From assembly GCA_001915925.1 (NCBI GenBank), contig MNRL01000019.1, positions 1-64,000 on the forward strand: a stretch of DNA of 64,000 nt. Reading direction: 5' to 3'. Each line of letters opens with the position of its first letter. Position 1 is the stretch's first letter. This stretch comes from Clostridium sp. CAG:354_28_25 (GTDB lineage Bacteria; Bacillota; Clostridia; TANB77; CAG-508). The position numbers were made by a program, and so were the translations under genes. The notes beneath the pieces were generated by a model. The model searched no databases. It was given only the letters and a program-made list of their open reading frames with translations, and had not been told where the DNA came from. Positions 59,274 through 64,000 of this stretch are shown here, piece by piece.

Positions 59274-60116
59274 ATGGAAATAATATTAGGTAAAACAGCC
59301 GGTTTTTGCAATGGAATTACACGAGCAGTAGAGACTGCTAAAGAGGAATTAAAAAATACAGAGAACTTAGATTGTTTAGGAGATTTATTACATAATAATC
59401 AAGTGCTAAATAAACTAAAAGCAAATGGACTTAGAATAATAACTGATATAAAAGAAGCCAAAGAAAGAGTACTAATAAGAGCTCATGGTGTAAAAAAAGA
59501 AGTTTATGAATATGCAAGTAAAAATAATATAGAATTAATAGATTGTACATGTCCAAAAGTACTAAAAATTCATGATTTGGCAGAAGAATTGTCAAATAAA
59601 GATTATTATATTTTAGTAATTGGCGAGAAATCTCATGCAGAAGTCGTGGGAACATTTAGTTTTTGCAAAAATGGCGAAGTAATAGAGAATATAGAACAAT
59701 TGCAAGCACGAATTGATGATTTGAATAAAAAAGAAAAATTGGCAGTATTAACACAAACAACATATAATTTACAAAAATTTTTACAAATAGAGCAATATTT
59801 AAAAGAAAATATAAAAACAAGGCTGGAAATATATAATGGTATTTGTAATGCTACAGAAAGTAGACAAAAAGAGACAGAAAAAATATCTAAAGATGTAGAA
59901 TATATGGTCATAATTGGAGGCAAAAAAAGCTCTAATACAAATAAATTATATGAAATTGCACAAAGAAATTGCAAAAATGCTATTAAAATAGAAGAAGTAT
60001 CAGAGTTATATAATGAGAATTTTGCAAATATAAATAAAATAGGTGTGATGGCAGGTGCTTCAACACCACAGGAAAGTATAGAAGAAGTTATAAACTATTT
60101 AAAGGAGAGGAATTAA
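59274..60116 (+). CDS. ispH: 4-hydroxy-3-methylbut-2-enyl diphosphate reductase
   Basis: A 280-residue Fe-S enzyme, last step of the MEP isoprenoid pathway, making IPP and DMAPP. Cluster Cys residues: Cys12 (AGFCNG), Cys near 96 (DCTCPKV) and Cys near 194 (GICNAT). The active-site segments IRAHGV, GEKSHAEVVG, TQTTY and GGKKSSNTNKL are seen, and GASTPQESI closes it. It is a stand-alone IspH without the RpsA fusion found in some clostridia. murB begins one base after its stop. Confidence 0.95.
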   Translation: MEIILGKTAGFCNGITRAVETAKEELKNTENLDCLGDLLHNNQVLNKLKANGLRIITDIKEAKERVLIRAHGVKKEVYEYASKNNIELIDCTCPKVLKIHDLAEELSNKDYYILVIGEKSHAEVVGTFSFCKNGEVIENIEQLQARIDDLNKKEKLAVLTQTTYNLQKFLQIEQYLKENIKTRLEIYNGICNATESRQKETEKISKDVEYMVIIGGKKSSNTNKLYEIAQRNCKNAIKIEEVSELYNENFANINKIGVMAGASTPQESIEEVINYLKERN

Positions 60117-60117
60117 C

Positions 60118-61041
60118 TTGAATATAGAAAAAACTTCAAGCGAATTAGAAAAATGTATATCAAAAGAATCAAAAATATATAAAAATGAATTAATGTCAAA
60201 ACATACTTCATTTAAAGTTGGTGGAAAAGCTGATATATTTGTAAATACTAAAAATGAGCAAGATATAAAAAGCATATTAGAATATGCAAATAAAAATGAA
60301 ACTCCTATAACAGTTATTGGAAATGGTAGTAATCTATTAGTAAAAGACGGTGGTATAAGAGGAATTGTCTTAAGAATAGATATACAAGATTTTAATATAG
60401 AAAAAATTAGCGATGAATATATAATAACAGTTGGTGCTGGTGTAAAAAATGGTTTTGTAGCACAAAAATTATTAATAGAGGAAATAGAAGGGTTCGAATT
60501 TGCAGCTGGAATCCCAGGTTCTATTGGTGGTGCAATCAGAATGAATGCAGGTGCACATGGTGGAGAAATGAAAGATATCGTTTTAGAAACTAAGTGTATG
60601 GATATGAATGGTAATATAAAAATATTATCTAATGAGGAGCAAAAATTCCAATACCGAAATAGCATTTTTAGTTGTAACAAATATATAATTTTAAGCACCA
60701 AATTAAAATTAAAAAAAGGAAGATATAAAGAAATAAAATCGAAGATGGACGAATATACTATATGGCGTAAAGAACATCAGCCATTAGAATATCCATCAGC
60801 AGGAAGTACATTTAAAAGAGGAACAGATTTTATTACCGCAAAGTTAATAGATGAATGTGGATTAAAAGGATACAATATAGGTGGTGCAGAAGTATCAACA
60901 AAACATGCTGGTTTTGTTGTAAATAAAGGAGATGCAAAAGCAAAAGATATATTAAATTTAGTAAAATACATTAGTGAAAAAGTCTATGAAAAATTTGGCA
61001 AAAAGATTGAGCTGGAGGTACAAGTAATAGGAGAAGATTAA
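60118..61041 (+). CDS. murB: UDP-N-acetylenolpyruvoylglucosamine reductase
   Basis: A 307-residue FAD enzyme that makes UDP-MurNAc in peptidoglycan synthesis. HTSFKVGGKADIFV, GNGSNLLVKDGGIRGIV and GIPGSIGGAIRMNAGAHGG are FAD/substrate blocks, YRNSIF and PSAGSTFKRG hold the catalytic Ser, and the final Glu is in ELEVQVIGE. It is the type II MurB without an extra beta-alpha-beta module. Start is TTG at 60118 with GGAGAGGAA upstream. In Firmicutes murB is often next to yvcK-whiA, as here for yvcK. Confidence 0.96.
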   Translation: MNIEKTSSELEKCISKESKIYKNELMSKHTSFKVGGKADIFVNTKNEQDIKSILEYANKNETPITVIGNGSNLLVKDGGIRGIVLRIDIQDFNIEKISDEYIITVGAGVKNGFVAQKLLIEEIEGFEFAAGIPGSIGGAIRMNAGAHGGEMKDIVLETKCMDMNGNIKILSNEEQKFQYRNSIFSCNKYIILSTKLKLKKGRYKEIKSKMDEYTIWRKEHQPLEYPSAGSTFKRGTDFITAKLIDECGLKGYNIGGAEVSTKHAGFVVNKGDAKAKDILNLVKYISEKVYEKFGKKIELEVQVIGED

Positions 61042-61075
61042 GAAAACTGAACTTGAAAGGATGTATTAATAAAAA

Positions 61076-62632
61076 ATGAAAGGTTTTATAGAGTGGTTTA
61101 GACCAAATGCAAGAATTAAAAGATGGATATTTCTTATTCTTGTAGGAATAATACTGGCATGTTATGGAATATCTACAATTATTGTAAGTGAAGAACTTGA
61201 AATAGCGCAGTTATTATTAATTATTTTATCATTTATTGTAGGTTTTACTTGTATAGTTCTAGGAATTGTATTTATGCAAAAAAGGACTATGGAGATGTTA
61301 ATAGAATCTACAGATTCAAGAGTAAAAAATAATAGAAAACATATAAATATAAATTCATTAATATTTAACAAAAAAATTTATTCAGAAGGACCAAAAATTG
61401 TAGTAATAGGTTCTGGCAATGGGCTTGAAACAGTTGTAAGAGGATTAAAGCAATATACAGATAATATAACAGCAGTTGTTACGGTATCTTCATATGGTAA
61501 TATGAAGAAAGAAAGCATAAATTCTATGCCTATAGAAGATATAAAAAATACAGTAATTGCATTAGCTAGGGATGAAGAATTAGCAAGTAAATTAATGTCT
61601 TATAAATATAAAAGTGGAGATTTAAAAGATATTAGTTTTAGTGATTTATATTTTACTACGATGCAAGATTTATCTAAAGATTTTACAGAAGCTATAGCAA
61701 ATTCTAATGAGATTTTTAATATTATAGGAAGAGTTTTACCAATTACAAATGATGAAATGAGAATATGTGCAGAACTTGAAAATGGAATGATAATAGAAGA
61801 AAAAGATGAAATAAAAAAAGTAGTTTATGATAAAATTACAAGAATTAATAGAGTATTTATATCACCACCAAATTGTAGGGCAACTCCAGAAGTTGTACAA
61901 GCAATAAAAGAAGCGGATTGCATTGTAATTGGTCCAGGAAGTTTATATACAAATGTAATACCAAATTTGTTAGTAAATGGTGTATATAAAGCAATGAAAG
62001 ATAGTAAAGCAATAAAAATATATGTAAGTAATATTATGACAGAACCAGGTCAAACAGATAATTACTCATTAGCTGACCATATAAAAGCAATAATAGAGCA
62101 TACTGGTAAAAATGTTATAGATTATTGTATTTACGATACAGGAGAAATAATTCCAGAGTATATTAAAAGATATAATTTAAAGGGTTCAGAATTAGTAGCA
62201 CAAGATGTTGCAAAGGCAAGAACTTTAGGAGTACGTTTATTACAAAGGGATTTAGCTTGTGTAGAAAATGGATATATAAGACATAATTCAGATTTAGTTG
62301 CTAAAGCAATTTCAGAATTGATTTGTGATGACTTAAAATATAGGGACAAACAATCAGATCCACAATATATGCTATTAAAATCTAAATTAGAATATGAAAA
62401 ACAATTTAATAAAATAAAAAATAGACCTAAGAGAAAAAGAAAAATGAATGAAAATAAAAAGGAAAGAAAAAGTAAATTTCTATCTAAATATGGTAAACGT
62501 ATAGAAGCTATGCGTAATACTGAGGAGGTCAAACTAAAAAACAGAGAAATTTTACTAAATGAAAATAAAGATAAGGAAGAGGAATTTATAGAGAAATTTA
62601 TAGAAAAAGTTGAACAAAACAAGAAAAAATAA
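61076..62632 (+). CDS. yvcK: Gluconeogenesis factor YvcK/MgfK (CofD-like)
   Basis: A 518-residue protein; the core (about 100-425) matches YvcK, a UDP-sugar-binding regulator needed for growth on gluconeogenic carbon and for wall synthesis. Seen: VVIGSGNGLETVVRGLKQY, FISPPNCRATPEVVQAI, IVIGPGSLYTNVIPNLLV, NIMTEPGQTDNYS. The protein starts with two transmembrane helices (about 16-37 and 41-63) and ends with a Lys/Glu-rich tail of about 90 residues. B. subtilis YvcK is only about 320 residues. It lies 34 bp after murB and before a glycogen-debranching gene. Confidence 0.92.
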   Translation: MKGFIEWFRPNARIKRWIFLILVGIILACYGISTIIVSEELEIAQLLLIILSFIVGFTCIVLGIVFMQKRTMEMLIESTDSRVKNNRKHININSLIFNKKIYSEGPKIVVIGSGNGLETVVRGLKQYTDNITAVVTVSSYGNMKKESINSMPIEDIKNTVIALARDEELASKLMSYKYKSGDLKDISFSDLYFTTMQDLSKDFTEAIANSNEIFNIIGRVLPITNDEMRICAELENGMIIEEKDEIKKVVYDKITRINRVFISPPNCRATPEVVQAIKEADCIVIGPGSLYTNVIPNLLVNGVYKAMKDSKAIKIYVSNIMTEPGQTDNYSLADHIKAIIEHTGKNVIDYCIYDTGEIIPEYIKRYNLKGSELVAQDVAKARTLGVRLLQRDLACVENGYIRHNSDLVAKAISELICDDLKYRDKQSDPQYMLLKSKLEYEKQFNKIKNRPKRKRKMNENKKERKSKFLSKYGKRIEAMRNTEEVKLKNREILLNENKDKEEEFIEKFIEKVEQNKKK

Positions 62633-62649
62633 TAATTGGAGGCATACAA

Positions 62650-64000
62650 ATGAAAATAATGGTAAATAAAGGAGAATTTAAAGATTTAATTCAAAGAGAA
62701 TGGATAATAGCTAATGGAATAGGAGGATTTGCAGCATCTACAGTTACAGGTGCCAACACAAGAAAATATCATGGGTTATTGGTTGCAGCACTAACACCTC
62801 CGGCAAGACGATTTTTAGTATTATCTAAGGTGGATGAATCTATAGAATTTAATGGATGCAAATATCCTTTATATACTAATATTTGCGATAATTATATTTC
62901 TGATGGTTATAAAAGAATAGAATCATTCGAGAAAAAATATGTACCAACATATACATATAAAATAGACGATATTTCTATCCAAAAGACTATAAGTATGCAA
63001 TATGGTAGAAATACAGTTGTTATATTATACAATATTAAGAATGGAAATTATGATTCAAAATTAACATTGGCTCCAATAATAAATTATAGAGATTTTCATC
63101 AAGTTAATAAAGATACAGAATTCAATTTGAAAGAAAATATAAGTGGCACAAAAGTAAGAATAGTTGTAAAAAATGAAAGTCAAACACCATTTTATATGAA
63201 ATGTTCAGAAGGAACATATATAGAACATCATAATGATATATTTTATAGGATGTTTTATATGGAAGAAGAAAAAAGAGGGTTTGACCCAATAGAAAACCAT
63301 GCAATTCCAGGTAGATATGAGATAGAATTAAAACCAAATGAAGAGAAAAATATATCATTTGTATTTTCATTAGAAGAGAATATAGACGAAATAAAAGCAG
63401 AGGATGTTATTAAGCAAGAAGAGGTAAGATTAAAGAAGATAGTAACAGATACGGGCTTAATAAATGAAAATACAGAGGATAAAGAATTAATAGAAGATTT
63501 TATAATTACTACTGATAGCTTTATTGCATACAGACCATCATTTGGACTTCATACTATAATTGCAGGTTACCCATGGTTTTTAGATTGGGGTAGAGATAGT
63601 TTAATAGCATTTGAAGGATTACTACTTAAAACAAAGAGATTTGATATAGCAAAAGAAGTTTTACTAACATTTATTAGAGATATAAAATATGGGCTTGTAC
63701 CAAATGGATATTCCGGATATGATAACAGACCATTATATAATAGTGCAGATGCTTCATTATTACTTTTTGAAGAAATAAAAAAATATATTAATTATACGAA
63801 TGACTATAAATTTATAAAGGACAATTTTTATATTTGTTTAAAGAAAATAATAGAGGCATATATTACAGGAATAGATGTAGATGATAATAATATTTATATG
63901 GAAAGAGATGGTTTAATTCATTCTGGAACAATAAATACCCAAAATACATGGATGGATGTAAAGATTGGAGATTTTGCAGTAACCCCTAGAAATGGAAAAG
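62650..64000 (+). CDS. Glycogen debranching enzyme, GDE-C family (partial at 3' end)
   Basis: The first 450 codons of an amylo-alpha-1,6-glucosidase-type protein; the window ends before its stop. The N-terminal domain opens with REWIIANGIGGFAASTVTG and NTRKYHGLLVAAL, the bacterial GDE_N signature, and the (alpha/alpha)6 catalytic barrel begins at about residue 280 with GYPWFLDWGRDSLIAFEGL (Asp/Arg/Asp) and continues to NTWMDVKIGDFAVTPRNGK. It should debranch glycogen or related glucans. TTGGAGGCA lies 6 bp before the ATG. Confidence 0.9.
   Translation, partial: MKIMVNKGEFKDLIQREWIIANGIGGFAASTVTGANTRKYHGLLVAALTPPARRFLVLSKVDESIEFNGCKYPLYTNICDNYISDGYKRIESFEKKYVPTYTYKIDDISIQKTISMQYGRNTVVILYNIKNGNYDSKLTLAPIINYRDFHQVNKDTEFNLKENISGTKVRIVVKNESQTPFYMKCSEGTYIEHHNDIFYRMFYMEEEKRGFDPIENHAIPGRYEIELKPNEEKNISFVFSLEENIDEIKAEDVIKQEEVRLKKIVTDTGLINENTEDKELIEDFIITTDSFIAYRPSFGLHTIIAGYPWFLDWGRDSLIAFEGLLLKTKRFDIAKEVLLTFIRDIKYGLVPNGYSGYDNRPLYNSADASLLLFEEIKKYINYTNDYKFIKDNFYICLKKIIEAYITGIDVDDNNIYMERDGLIHSGTINTQNTWMDVKIGDFAVTPRNGK

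Noticed and set aside
1..64000. Reassignment of TGA or CGG codons
   Set aside because: Conserved proteins such as DnaK, ClpX, RecG and LysS read through full length with the standard code, and CGG falls at the conserved Arg of the FRCGS motif in the DUF1385 gene.
1..64000. tRNA genes, CRISPR arrays, transposases and prophage
   Set aside because: No cloverleaf with a GTTCGA arm in any intergenic gap, no regularly spaced direct repeats of 25 bp or more, and no integrase, DDE/HUH transposase or phage structural proteins among the ORFs.

Overview
The window comes from a low-GC, Gram-positive, endospore-forming bacterium, most likely an uncultured or gut member of the Clostridia. The base composition is roughly 30% G+C, Arg is mostly AGA, and Shine-Dalgarno sites are strong (AGGAGG, AGGTGAT). 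The content is typically firmicute: PrkC with PASTA repeats and PrpC, the hrcA-grpE-dnaK-dnaJ operon under CIRCE, RsgA, RbgA, MrnC, WhiA and YvcK, plus sporulation genes (sigK and a 24-codon spoVM). Species cannot be decided from the sequence alone. Nearly all genes lie on the + strand. Of 70 visible stop codons I count 52 TAA, 17 TAG and only one TGA, and that one is in a gene that looks imported.

Layout. 0-10 kb is accessory and cell-envelope: zinc-ribbon and DUF2085 proteins, a CofE-like ligase, a VanY peptidase, an esterase/alcohol-acetyltransferase/DUF6320 operon, a GH25 lysozyme with four LysM repeats, and a GtrII-like membrane protein. 10-20 kb holds housekeeping genes: lysS, a site-2 protease, tsaD, a phosphoesterase, a Nudix hydrolase, tig-clpP-clpX and rlmN. 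19-31 kb carries an expanded version of the Bacillus prpC-prkC-rsgA-rpe-spoVM-rpmB-recG neighbourhood, interrupted by yqhQ-like, acyl-ACP thioesterase, DUF4272, bactofilin-like and nth genes. 31-46 kb mixes an imported-looking 205-codon orphan, small membrane proteins, a GNAT/kinase group, rbgA-mrnC, AI-2E, AlkD-like and U32 genes, coiled-coil proteins, DUF368, DJ-1 and sigK. 46.2-46.5 kb encodes a 6S RNA with its own promoter, followed by prmC-whiA-hemW. 50.6-56 kb is the heat-shock operon, with a CYTH gene inserted between grpE and dnaK. 56-57.4 kb is a divergent pair of foreign-looking genes. 57.5-59 kb is an amidoligase with a small overlapping partner. 59-64 kb is ispH-murB-yvcK and the start of a glycogen-debranching enzyme that runs off the window.

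The most notable structures outside the genes are: a dispersed family of small GGGATTTGGGGACGTTC palindromes, at eight places including several that form the stop codon of the upstream gene; a tandem of a degenerate and a near-consensus CIRCE on the hrcA promoter; loop-conserved hairpins between grpE and the CYTH gene; and the very short spoVM gene. No tRNA, rRNA, CRISPR array, transposase gene or prophage is visible.
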